From positions 281,995 to 345,994 of the forward strand of contig NZ_SWCM01000006.1 in the NCBI RefSeq assembly GCF_005116645.1: DNA of 64,000 nt, read 5' to 3'. The notes beneath the pieces are model-generated. The model was given only the letters and a program-made list of their open reading frames with translations, ran no database searches and was not told where the DNA came from. Made by a program: the position numbers and the translations under genes. Each line of letters opens with the position of its first letter. The first letter of the stretch is position 1. Shown piece after piece: positions 8,806 to 16,481 of the stretch. The stretch comes from Desulfopila sp. IMCC35006 (lineage in GTDB: Bacteria; Desulfobacterota; Desulfobulbia; Desulfobulbales; Desulfocapsaceae).

Positions 8806-9123
8806 TTACATAAAAGCAGCCAGTCCGCTGAAAACCGGGTGCCCTGCCGCGTGTCGCGCAACACTGACCACGTCAGGGAGTTTCTGCACCTGTTTGATCA
8901 CCTGTTCGAGCTTCAATTCCTCATTCACCTGCAGCCACATCCGACTGAGCTCGCCTGCTCCAATGGGCATGCACACAATTCCTTCTAAATTATAGGCTCG
9001 ACGTGAAAAAAGACCGCAGATATGTGACATGACACCTGGATGATTGTTGACCATCAATTCAAGCACCATAACAGCCGATCTGTTTTCTTTGTCGATCATC
9101 TCAACATTTACATTTTTCTGCAT
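8806..9123 (-). CDS. ilvN: acetolactate synthase small (regulatory) subunit
   Basis: A 105-aa ACT-domain protein that binds the large subunit and confers feedback control by valine. MVLELMVNNHPGVMSHICGLFSRRAYNLEGIV is the ACT signature. The start I use (9123) gives a length close to E. coli IlvN (about 96 aa) and overlaps the 3' end of ilvB by 23 bases, indicating translational coupling. The longer open frame upstream simply runs inside ilvB in another frame. It lacks the C-terminal half of long IlvH-type subunits. Confidence 0.9.
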   Translation of the reverse strand: MQKNVNVEMIDKENRSAVMVLELMVNNHPGVMSHICGLFSRRAYNLEGIVCMPIGAGELSRMWLQVNEELKLEQVIKQVQKLPDVVSVARHAAGHPVFSGLAAFM

Positions 9124-10792
9124 TGCATCCTCCAAGCATGATACTGTTCGAAGCTCCCGGAGGAACCATTGGATACACCTCTTCCTCCACACCAACCGGA
9201 ACATTAATGAGGCACGGCCCCGGTTGGGTAAGAATAACCGACAGGAGCTCAGCGACATTACAGCCCGGCTCAGCGTTAAAAGCTTTCATGCCAAAGCCTT
9301 TAGCGATGGCGGCAAAGTCGATATCTATCTGGAAATCGCAAGCAAAATACTGTTTCTGATAGAAAAGATTCTGCTGCTGGCGAACCAACCCAAGAGATTT
9401 ATTATTCATGACGATAATCTTCACATTAACCTGCTGTTCAACTGCCGTTGCCAGTTCCTGAATATTCATCTGCAGGCTGCCGTCCCCGGTAAACAGAACG
9501 ACCTGTCTATCCGGAAAAGCTAAGGCTGCACCAATAGCAGCAGGAAGGCCAAACCCCATGGTTCCCAAGCCACCGGAAGTGAGAAGCTGTCGCGGTCTGG
9601 TAAAGGGGAAAACCTGGGCGGTCCACATCTGATGCTTGCCAACATCGGTAGCCACGAAACCATTCTCTTGCAGTAGCTCCGAGATTTTGAGGATAAGTCC
9701 GTATGGCTTTTCCGGAACGACGGCCTCGGGCGAAGTGAGTGGATACATCTCCTGCAAAACCTCAATGTAGTTTCGCCAGATCTTCCGCCCGTTTGGCTCA
9801 AGCGTTGGCAGCAGCGCGTGCAGCGACTCTTTCACATCTCCGGCCAAAGCAATATGGGCAGTCTTGAGTTTTGACAGTTCGCTGGGGTCAATATCCATAT
9901 GAATAACCCTAGCCTCAGGACAAAACTCGACTATTTTGCCCGTCGCTCTGTCATCAAACCGTGCTCCGGCAGCGATAAACAGATCGCAGTGCTGCAAGGC
10001 CATATTGGTGGAACGTGCTGCATGCATGCCGAGCATCCCGAGAGACAATGGATGGTCGGCAGCCAAGGCCCCGAGTCCCATGAGGGTCATGGTTGCAGGG
10101 ATGGAAGACTTCTCGATAAGAGCTCTTGCCGCCTCCGACGCCCCCGCATGAATAATGCCGCCGCCAAGGCAGAGAATCGGCCGTTTTGCCGTGTTAATCA
10201 TCTCGGCAGCCATGGCAAGCTGAGAACTGTCTGTTGGTTTCTGCTCCAGGCAGCACCCCGGTTGCGGCCACTTCAAAAAGGAAATCATTGCTGTCTGAAT
10301 ATCTTTTGGGACATCAATCAACACCGGGCCGGGCCTTCCGGACAGGGCGAGTTCAAAGGCCTTCGGAATGATATAAAGCAAATCAGTCACAGATCTCACT
10401 AAATTATTGTGTTTGGTGACAGGGATAGACATGCCGTAGGTATCAACTTCCTGAAATGCATCGGTGCCAATCAATGACGCGGGAACCTGACCGGTAATAC
10501 AGACAACAGGTATGGAATCCAGATAGGCATCGGCAATGGCAGTAAGAATGTTTGTGGCTCCGGGTCCGGAGGTAGCAAAACAGACCGCGGCCTTGCCGGT
10601 GGAACGGGAGATGCCCTGGGCAAGAAAGCCTGCCCCCTGCTCATGCCGGCAAAGAATATGTTTAATTGCAGATGATGCAAACAAGGCATCATAAAGGGGA
10701 AGATTCGCCCCTCCCGGTATGCCGGCTATCAGCTCAACACCCTGACGCTCCAGCATCTTGATTATTAACTGGGCTCCATTCATCGTATACAT
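9101..10792 (-). CDS. ilvB: acetolactate synthase large (catalytic) subunit
   Basis: A 563-aa thiamine-diphosphate and FAD enzyme that condenses two pyruvates to acetolactate (or pyruvate plus 2-oxobutyrate), the first common step to valine, leucine and isoleucine. The catalytic Glu is in the segment LCRHEQGAGFLAQG; ThDP/Mg binding is in FTGDGSLQMNIQEL with MNNKSLG. AGGAGG precedes the first ATG (10792) at a good distance. Downstream ilvN overlaps it. Upstream lie a Val-rich leader peptide and an intrinsic terminator, so expression is probably controlled by attenuation. Confidence 0.96.
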   Translation of the reverse strand: MYTMNGAQLIIKMLERQGVELIAGIPGGANLPLYDALFASSAIKHILCRHEQGAGFLAQGISRSTGKAAVCFATSGPGATNILTAIADAYLDSIPVVCITGQVPASLIGTDAFQEVDTYGMSIPVTKHNNLVRSVTDLLYIIPKAFELALSGRPGPVLIDVPKDIQTAMISFLKWPQPGCCLEQKPTDSSQLAMAAEMINTAKRPILCLGGGIIHAGASEAARALIEKSSIPATMTLMGLGALAADHPLSLGMLGMHAARSTNMALQHCDLFIAAGARFDDRATGKIVEFCPEARVIHMDIDPSELSKLKTAHIALAGDVKESLHALLPTLEPNGRKIWRNYIEVLQEMYPLTSPEAVVPEKPYGLILKISELLQENGFVATDVGKHQMWTAQVFPFTRPRQLLTSGGLGTMGFGLPAAIGAALAFPDRQVVLFTGDGSLQMNIQELATAVEQQVNVKIIVMNNKSLGLVRQQQNLFYQKQYFACDFQIDIDFAAIAKGFGMKAFNAEPGCNVAELLSVILTQPGPCLINVPVGVEEEVYPMVPPGASNSIMLGGCNAEKCKC

Positions 10793-10842
10793 GTGTTCCT
10801 CCTGTCAATTGGAATTTCTGCGTCGGCGACCGGAGCAAGGAC

Positions 10843-10879
10843 AAAAAAAACCCCTGCCGGCGAAGCGCCGACAGGGGTT
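10843..10879 (-). terminator. attenuator terminator in the ilvB leader
   Basis: Read on the minus strand, AACCCCTG + CGGCG pairs with CGCCG + CAGGGGTT (one mismatch, 3-base loop), followed by eight T. It lies between the leader peptide and ilvB, about 50 bases before the ilvB start, exactly where a transcription attenuator is expected. Confidence 0.9.
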
Positions 10880-10909
10880 AAATAATTAATTTTATATGAT
10901 TTTAATCCC

Positions 10910-11008
10910 TCATGGCACTCCGCCTTCAACCGTTCGGACCACAACCACCACACTAAGGACGAGTGCCATGTTGAGAATAACGCTGTTAGTGGTTGCTGAA
11001 GCTGAATG
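10910..11008 (-). CDS. ivbL: ilvB leader peptide (IvbL-like), 33 aa or 19 aa
   Basis: The frame ends with MALVLSVVVVVRTVEGGVP (19 aa). Seven of the last 18 residues are Val, five of them consecutive, and two are Leu. E. coli IvbL, the ilvBN leader, is also about 32 aa with runs of Val, so a ribosome stalled for lack of charged tRNA-Val or tRNA-Leu would change folding of the downstream attenuator. Starting at the ATG at 11008 gives 33 aa; starting at the ATG at 10969 gives 19. Neither has a strong ribosome binding site. A 10-bp inverted repeat (10911-10920 / 10961-10970) pairs the start region with the stop region of the short version. The open frame extends upstream to 11197 but that part looks noncoding. 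Confidence 0.8.
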   Translation of the reverse strand, partial: HSASATTNSVILNMALVLSVVVVVRTVEGGVP

Positions 11009-11057
11009 CATTTCTGTCTGAGCGGGATTAAATGAATAATTACGAATATCCCTTAAA

Positions 11058-11086
11058 CGATTAGCAGAATCACTGAATCCAGTCAA
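11058..11086 (-). promoter_or_regulatory. candidate ilvB operon promoter
   Basis: On the minus strand TTGACT (11081-11086) and TAATCG (11058-11063) are separated by exactly 17 bases. Transcription would start near 11050, about 40 bases before the 33-aa leader peptide. Confidence 0.5.
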
Positions 11087-11197
11087 CAGTTTTTTGGCGC
11101 CACTTCTTATCTGCCTTCTGTAGATGACCAATTCGGGGAAAACTTCCATGAGCATGACCTGGGCAAAGGGTGACTCCTGCCTGATTTCACAAAACAA

Positions 11198-11329
11198 TCA
11201 GTGATAATTGAGAATTGCTGAAATAAGAATTCCTGCAAGTATTGCGATAACCGTGCACGCCAGCAAAAGAACAGTCAGGCTCTTTCCAGCTCTTTCGGCA
11301 AGTGATTTTATGAGTATTTTAACATGCAT
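11198..11329 (-). CDS. small single-pass membrane protein, 43 aa
   Basis: A short frame starting MHVKILIKSLAERAGKSL, then one strongly hydrophobic helix (about residues 17-40, TVLLLACTVIAILAGILISA) and a short tail NYH. A basic amphipathic start followed by one membrane helix is typical of bacterial small membrane proteins. It lies just upstream of the ilvB promoter on the same strand. I recognise no family and no strong ribosome binding site, so it may be chance. Confidence 0.4.
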   Translation of the reverse strand: MHVKILIKSLAERAGKSLTVLLLACTVIAILAGILISAILNYH

Positions 11330-11833
11330 GTTTTGTGTGTCTTAGAGATATTAACTGTTCGACACAATGTGCAAAAAAAGGACCACTGACAAACATTTTT
11401 GCCAGAGAAGAGCAAATCGCTACTTTTTCAGCGCATTACTGCTCAATTGATGAGAATAATTTAGTATTGTGCAAAAAATTAACACCAGCGAGGTGACAAT
11501 ATACGACAATGTATGACAAATATTGTCACCGGATCAGAGGATTAGAATCGATCTCCTTGGCAACAGATAATTGCTGTCATACTTTTACCAATATATCACT
11601 TGCATTCCCCTTGTTGTGTCACCCCTAATTCATTAATATTAAACAACATATCATACTACCAGACAGCCCTGCACTTTCTCATTAAAAAGAATCGAATCTC
11701 TGGGCACACGGCTTGCTTCTAGAATAAGCGTTGTAACCTCTTCAAGAGAATACAACATAGTTGCAGACAAGTTTTACCGTGAAGGGAACATCACAAAACG
11801 ACAACAACATCCAATAACGATTCCGGAGAAGAA
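11330..11833. other. long intergenic region upstream of the IHF-like gene
   Basis: About 500 bases, AT-rich. It contains one clear 11-bp inverted repeat (separate entry). I see no convincing gene; the promoter of the downstream gene must be here. Confidence 0.4.
11492..11530. promoter_or_regulatory. 11-bp inverted repeat, possible operator
   Basis: GGTGACAATAT (11492-11502) and ATATTGTCACC (11520-11530) are perfect inverted copies separated by 17 bases; the spacer itself repeats ACGACAAT/ATGACAA. No T-run follows, so a protein-binding site is more likely than a terminator. Confidence 0.45.
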
Positions 11834-12121
11834 ATGAAAACGACGAAAGCAGATCTGGCTCAGCGGGTCTTCGATACGCATGAGGGTTTAACAAGGGTTC
11901 AGGCAACTGAAGCGGTAGAAGCTTTTCTTCGTATTGCGAAGGATACTCTCACAGAGGGTTCTGATCTTTTGATAAGTGGCTTTGGAAAATTTAATGTAAG
12001 AGAAAAAAAATCCAGGAATGGGCGCAATCCTCAAAGCGGTGAAACCATCATACTTGACGCCAGAAGGGTTGTGACCTTTAAACCATCAGGGATTCTCAAG
12101 AACAAGATTAATGGTTTCTGA
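11834..12121 (+). CDS. ihfA: integration host factor alpha-like DNA-bending protein
   Basis: A 95-aa protein of the HU/IHF family. The beta-arm segment GRNPQSGETIILDARRVVTFKPSGILKNKIN has the Pro at the arm tip and closely follows IHF-alpha (ARRVVTF). N-terminal MKTTKADLAQRVFD also fits IHF-alpha. RBS GGAGAAGAA lies just before the ATG. In sigma-54 and phage systems IHF bends promoter or att DNA. It is not next to pheT, its usual neighbour. It could equally be a specialised HU-like paralog. Confidence 0.85.
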   Translation: MKTTKADLAQRVFDTHEGLTRVQATEAVEAFLRIAKDTLTEGSDLLISGFGKFNVREKKSRNGRNPQSGETIILDARRVVTFKPSGILKNKINGF

Positions 12122-12127
12122 AAATCT

Positions 12128-12166
12128 GGTAAAAGAGATCGGATCTCAATCGATCATTTACCTTTT
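12128..12166 (+). terminator. terminator after the IHF-like gene
   Basis: GGTAAA...GATCG pairs with CGATC...TTTACC around a 9-base loop, and TTTT follows. It lies 7 bases past the stop codon. Confidence 0.65.
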
Positions 12167-12470
12167 AGTCGAGCTCATTTTTCAAAGATGTGCTCCGCAG
12201 GTTCGGACAAATGGGACAGAGATACAGGTTTTGTGATTTACTCGTCTTCATGATCCACACCTGACCCGGTCTTGCCGGGCCTTTTCCTTAACGCTCACCA
12301 CCATGGCTCTTTACCACAGCAGCTTAAGGTGGGTTGAAACATGCTCCTGCAAGCCGACTCCGAGTGACCTACCCTCATCTTTCGTGTAGCCTCGTGGCAC
12401 ACTATTTCCAATATATAAGTTTGTTTGGAATACAGGCCCCCAATAATTGTCCTATAGGTGGTCTAGAAAC
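12167..12470. other. intergenic, nothing recognised
   Basis: About 300 bases between the IHF-like terminator and the tRNA terminator. I find no gene, repeat copy or clear regulatory motif. Confidence 0.4.
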
Positions 12471-12504
12471 AAAAAAGGATTTACAACGATAGCTGTAAAT
12501 CCTT
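12471..12504 (-). terminator. terminator of the tRNA-Thr gene
   Basis: On the minus strand AAGGATTTACA pairs perfectly (11 bp) with TGTAAATCCTT around an 8-base loop, and six T follow. It starts 9 bases after the tRNA 3' end. Confidence 0.9.
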
Positions 12505-12512
12505 AATATATC

Positions 12513-12588
12513 TGGAGCCAGCAAGCGGAATCGAACCGCTGGCCTGCGCTTTACGAGAGCGCCGCTCTACCAACTGAGCTATGCTGGC
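12513..12588 (-). tRNA. tRNA-Thr (anticodon CGU)
   Basis: 76 nt with encoded CCA. Acceptor stem GCCAGCA/TGCTGGC, D-arm TAGCTCAGTTGGTAGAGC, anticodon stem GCGCT/AGCGC with loop CTCGTAA giving anticodon CGU (codon ACG), and T-arm AGCGG TTCGATTC CCGCT-type. All canonical pairs are present. Confidence 0.95.
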
Positions 12589-12801
12589 ATGTATGACTCA
12601 ATACAACCTGAACCTGAAGGATCTCCGGCTCATTGCAGTACGCCTTTATATCAGGTAATCATTGAAAGTTCAACTATTATACAATATAAGAAACTCATAA
12701 ATTTTAATGAAAATTTAACAGGTGACCATTCGCCTCGCATTGTGACATACTCTGCAGGTCATGCAACAATTCAAGCAAAAACAGCAGGATATCCTGAGGA
12801 T

Positions 12802-14268
12802 ATGAACAAAGCTTTTTACCTGATAGTTTTTCTCTTTGTTTTTCCAGGCTACACCAGTGGTGAGCAGAAAAGCATTGTGCTCAAAAAATGTATCGACTGT
12901 CATGCTGTTCAAGCCGACGCCAACCATCAGCAATCCTGCCTATCCTGTCATAAAGGCAACGACCAGGCAGCCGATAAGAAGAGCGCCCATCAGGGCTATA
13001 TCCCCTTTCCCGCCCACCCGGAGCATCTCGCCCGGGCATGTGGCGACTGCCATGCAGAAACTGTCAACCGAATAGTCGGCACAGTCCACTTTACTCTCAA
13101 TAACAGTACCAATATGTTCAGGAAAGCATTCGGCGCGGAAAACACGCTGACCAGCTTTCGTCAAACACCGAAAAAAAGTGATCCGGAAACCGTACTGGAT
13201 CTGGCGGATGACCTGCTGCGGCGCAGATGCTTTCGATGCCATCTCTACAGCTCCGGCGACAACTATCCGGCAGTCACCCATGGTACCGGCTGTGCCGCCT
13301 GCCACATGTCCTTCACAGACGGGAAACTGGCATCGCACAGCTGGCAAAAACCAGGCGATGAACAGTGTCTGTCATGTCACTATGGGAATTATGTTGGCTT
13401 TGACTACTATGGCCGTTTTGAACATGATTTCAATGTCGAATACCGAACGCCGTTTACCACAAAAGAAAAACATTTCCGACCATATGGCGTTGAATATCAC
13501 CAGCTGCAACCGGATATTCATCAATCACGGGGCATGCTCTGCATTGACTGCCATTCAGGCCGGGAACTGATGGATCCGGCTGGTGAAAAACCTTCCTGTA
13601 AGAAATGTCATCAACTTGAAGAACTGCAGCGCTCCTTACCTGCCCAGGTTGCTGAGCAGCAGGGGATTTTTGTTCTCCATGGCCGTAACGGCAAAGACCA
13701 CGCCATGCCCGTCATGCGCCATCCTGCGCACAAGGAACTCAAAGGAAAAATCAATTGCCAGGTCTGCCATGCCCAATGGACATTTAACGATATCGGCAAA
13801 CACTTTCTCAGGTCCGATACCGATGATTTCAACATGTGGGCCAACCTGTCGGTGCAGGGAGATTTTGCCGTTGAGACCATTATTGACAACAACAACGATT
13901 TCGATCAAACTGAACTGCCGCCGGAAATGACCGACACTCTAACAGGTCAGACGGAAACGGGCCTCTGGTATAAAGGGTTTACTATGCGTCGCTGGGAAAT
14001 TCCGCTGCTCGGCAGGGATGCACAAGGAAATATAACCACCATGCGTCCACTGCTCGATTTTCACCTCTCGTGGATTGACGAAGAGGAGAATGTCCGGTTT
14101 GATTCCGTGCCGTCGCAGGCTCCTGATAAAGGTTTACGGTCCTATACTCCGCACACGACCGGACCGGCAGGTTTTTTTTATAGAGAACGTATTGAACAGT
14201 TTCTGGCAACAGAACGTGCCGCCCAGACAAGCACAGGCAAACCAGAAAAAAATCGTCCAACTGATTAG
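12802..14268 (+). CDS. periplasmic multiheme c-type cytochrome, nine CxxCH motifs
   Basis: A 488-aa protein. I choose the Met at 12802, which opens a clear signal peptide (MNKAFYLIVFLFVFPGYTSG); the frame continues upstream into the tRNA and is not coding there. Nine CxxCH heme c motifs are seen in order: CIDCH, CLSCH, CGDCH, CFRCH, CAACH, CLSCH, CIDCH, CKKCH, CQVCH. The last 180 residues after CQVCH carry no heme motif and look like a separate domain. Such cytochromes carry electrons across the periplasm in sulfate- and metal-reducing bacteria. It sits 3 bases before rlpA, so the two are probably cotranscribed. The exact partner is unknown. Confidence 0.92.
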   Translation: MNKAFYLIVFLFVFPGYTSGEQKSIVLKKCIDCHAVQADANHQQSCLSCHKGNDQAADKKSAHQGYIPFPAHPEHLARACGDCHAETVNRIVGTVHFTLNNSTNMFRKAFGAENTLTSFRQTPKKSDPETVLDLADDLLRRRCFRCHLYSSGDNYPAVTHGTGCAACHMSFTDGKLASHSWQKPGDEQCLSCHYGNYVGFDYYGRFEHDFNVEYRTPFTTKEKHFRPYGVEYHQLQPDIHQSRGMLCIDCHSGRELMDPAGEKPSCKKCHQLEELQRSLPAQVAEQQGIFVLHGRNGKDHAMPVMRHPAHKELKGKINCQVCHAQWTFNDIGKHFLRSDTDDFNMWANLSVQGDFAVETIIDNNNDFDQTELPPEMTDTLTGQTETGLWYKGFTMRRWEIPLLGRDAQGNITTMRPLLDFHLSWIDEEENVRFDSVPSQAPDKGLRSYTPHTTGPAGFFYRERIEQFLATERAAQTSTGKPEKNRPTD

Positions 14269-14271
14269 GCT

Positions 14272-15021
14272 ATGACAGATAAGACTCTCCTTCACCTGCT
14301 GTGCTGCCTTCTTCTCATGACCAGCTGTTCCGTTCATTCCGTTCCCAAAGAGAAGGTAACCGGTACCCGATCTCCTGCCACCCAGAAACCTTATGTCATC
14401 AACAATGTAAGGTATTATCCAATTCCTTCCGCCGAGGGATATAGTGAAAATGGCATTGCTTCCTGGTATGGAGGAAAATTCCATGGCAGAAAGACCTCAA
14501 ATGGCGAGACCTATGACATGCATGCGATGACTGCCGCCCATAAGACCCTGCCGATGAACACCATGCTGTTGATTAAAAACCTCGATAACGGCAAGACTAC
14601 GGTAGTCCGGATCAATGACCGGGGGCCTTTTGTGCAGGGACGAATCGTTGATTTGAGTTTTAAGGCCGCAGAGTCGCTTGGTATTGCCCAACATGGCATT
14701 GCCCGGGTTCAAGCGGTCGCGCTCGGGCAAGAGGAGGCGGTCGCCAAACCTGGCAAACCACCAACTCTCGTTTATCAGGATTTGTCTGCGGGTGAGTTTT
14801 ATGTCCAGATAGGGGCCTTTGCCAAGGCAAGCAATGCGGTAAAACTGCAGAAACGGTTCGCCGATTCCGGCCATACCGCCATCATCCAGAAGGATTATGA
14901 AGGAGAATCAATCGTCAACAGAGTACAGGTATATGCTGGAAAAACTCTACAAAACGCCAAGCGGGCAGAAAACGCACTGCATGAACGCGGCTGGGTCGGC
15001 GCATTTGTTGTCGCCCGGTGA
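14272..15021 (+). CDS. rlpA: RlpA-family septal lytic transglycosylase lipoprotein with SPOR domain
   Basis: A 249-aa protein. Signal and lipobox LLLMTSC put a lipid-anchored Cys at about residue 16. The double-psi beta-barrel of RlpA runs from about residue 60 (GIASWYGGKFHGRKTSNGETYDM...) to 150 with NDRGPF and GRIVDLS, the conserved catalytic region. A SPOR domain (FYVQIGAFAKASNAVKL... to the end) binds denuded glycan at the septum. The family cleaves peptidoglycan strands lacking stem peptides. It overlaps no gene and converges with trpF. Confidence 0.93.
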   Translation: MTDKTLLHLLCCLLLMTSCSVHSVPKEKVTGTRSPATQKPYVINNVRYYPIPSAEGYSENGIASWYGGKFHGRKTSNGETYDMHAMTAAHKTLPMNTMLLIKNLDNGKTTVVRINDRGPFVQGRIVDLSFKAAESLGIAQHGIARVQAVALGQEEAVAKPGKPPTLVYQDLSAGEFYVQIGAFAKASNAVKLQKRFADSGHTAIIQKDYEGESIVNRVQVYAGKTLQNAKRAENALHERGWVGAFVVAR

Positions 15022-15033
15022 GTGCTCTATGGT

Positions 15034-15699
15034 CTAGGCAATTGTTGCGTGATAGACTGACCGCAGCAATTCCCGCAGACGGGCGTGGTTTTTAACTCCC
15101 GGTTGTGATTCCACGCCTGAGTTGATGTCCACCGCATACGGGTGCACTGCGGCGATGGCACCGGCCACATTTTCAGGCGACAAGCCACCAGCCAGAATGA
15201 CTGGTCGTTGCAGCTTCAGTCGCTCGATTATCGACCAGTCAAAGATCTCGCCCGTGCCGCCGCGTGCCCCTTTGACAAAGGTATCCAGAAGGAAGGCATC
15301 GACACAGTCGTTATACGGAGTAAATTCGTCGATGCAACTTTTTTCACCAACTCGAAAGGCCTTTATAATCCCATGCAAAGGAAGTTTCTGCCGTATTTGC
15401 CGGCAGTAATCTGCCGACTCGGTGCCATGCAGCTGCACAAAAGAAAACCCCCTTTCGGCGGTGCTGACCAACTCTGCCATCGACGCATCGACAAAGACCG
15501 CGACCCTGTCAACGAAGGGGGGAAGTTGCTGAATTATCTGGTACGCTGCGTCACGGGAAATGCAGCGGAGGCTTTTGCGGTAAAAAATAAACCCCAGCGC
15601 ATCGACCCCGGAGTCGACTGCTGCCAGGGCATCTTCCAGGCGCGTGGTGCCGCACATCTTTACCCGCGTTCGTTGTAAGGTGCTTTTCTCCAAAGCCAA
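15034..15699 (-). CDS. trpF: phosphoribosylanthranilate isomerase
   Basis: A 221-aa TIM-barrel enzyme converting phosphoribosylanthranilate to CdRP in tryptophan synthesis. Conserved KMCGTTRLEDALAAVDSGVDALGFIFY (catalytic Cys) and VDAFLLDTFVKGARGGTGEIFDW (catalytic Asp and phosphate loop) are visible, as is LAGGLSPENV. It is the last trp gene in the window, 5 bases after trpC. The trpB and trpA genes are not adjacent: the next genes are on the other strand. Confidence 0.96.
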   Translation of the reverse strand: MALEKSTLQRTRVKMCGTTRLEDALAAVDSGVDALGFIFYRKSLRCISRDAAYQIIQQLPPFVDRVAVFVDASMAELVSTAERGFSFVQLHGTESADYCRQIRQKLPLHGIIKAFRVGEKSCIDEFTPYNDCVDAFLLDTFVKGARGGTGEIFDWSIIERLKLQRPVILAGGLSPENVAGAIAAVHPYAVDINSGVESQPGVKNHARLRELLRSVYHATIA

Positions 15700-15704
15700 A
15701 ACCC

Positions 15705-16478
15705 CTATTCGCGCAATGACCGCAGCAGAGCACTGTCGGCTCCTGCCCGCATCAGGGTTTCCCCAACGAGGGCAGCACTGATTTGCTCATCACGCAATCG
15801 CCTGAAATCATCCACAGTTTTCAACCCCGATTCACTGACCACGGGAATTTCTGCCGGAATATATTTCTTTAATCTGAACGTCGTCTCAATATCCATCGAA
15901 AAATCTTTAAGATTTCGATTATTTACGCCAATGAGCGCACTGCCCGCCTCCAGGGCCAGTTCCGTTTCCCATTCGTCGTGCACCTCGACCAGCACATCCA
16001 TCCCGTACCCTGCGGCACAGGCCTGATAATCACGCAGCTGCGACAGATCAAGGATGGCGGCAATCAACAGGATGGCATCTGCACCGTGCAGATGCGCTTC
16101 CTCGATCTGCAAGGCATCGATGATGAAATCCTTCCTCAGCACAGGCAGGGCAACCGCTTCACGAACCTGCATCATATAGAGCAGCGCCCCTTGAAAAAAC
16201 TGCACATCGGTCAGAACAGAAATCGCCTGGGCACCATTTTGTTGATAGTTGACAGCAATATCGACCGGTCGAAAATCGGCACATATTACGCCCTTGGAGG
16301 GGGATGCCTTTTTCACCTCGGCTATGATGGCAACGTCCGGGTACCTGGTGAGCGAACTGGTGAAACCGCGCGGCGGATCAATGGCTTTATCCCTGAATTC
16401 CGGCGGCAGGCAGATTCCTTTATTGCGTAGGTGGGCGACCTCAATTTTTTTCTGGGCAACAATAGTATCGAGAATCAT
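15705..16478 (-). CDS. trpC: indole-3-glycerol phosphate synthase
   Basis: A 257-aa TIM barrel that closes the ring of CdRP to indole-3-glycerol phosphate. VAIIAEVKKASPSKGVI carries the catalytic Lys; VLRKDFIID, GADAILLI and ALIGVNNRNLKDF are family blocks, and VSESGL binds phosphate. It stands alone rather than fused to TrpF as in enterics. The 3-base gap from trpD and 5 to trpF show one operon. Confidence 0.97.
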   Translation of the reverse strand: MILDTIVAQKKIEVAHLRNKGICLPPEFRDKAIDPPRGFTSSLTRYPDVAIIAEVKKASPSKGVICADFRPVDIAVNYQQNGAQAISVLTDVQFFQGALLYMMQVREAVALPVLRKDFIIDALQIEEAHLHGADAILLIAAILDLSQLRDYQACAAGYGMDVLVEVHDEWETELALEAGSALIGVNNRNLKDFSMDIETTFRLKKYIPAEIPVVSESGLKTVDDFRRLRDEQISAALVGETLMRAGADSALLRSLRE

Positions 16479-16481
16479 ACA

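Noticed and set aside
10970..11197. Upstream part of the TTG-started 95-codon frame containing the ilvB leader.
   Set aside because: The candidate promoter lies inside it, it has no RBS and no protein-like features; only the Val-rich end makes sense.
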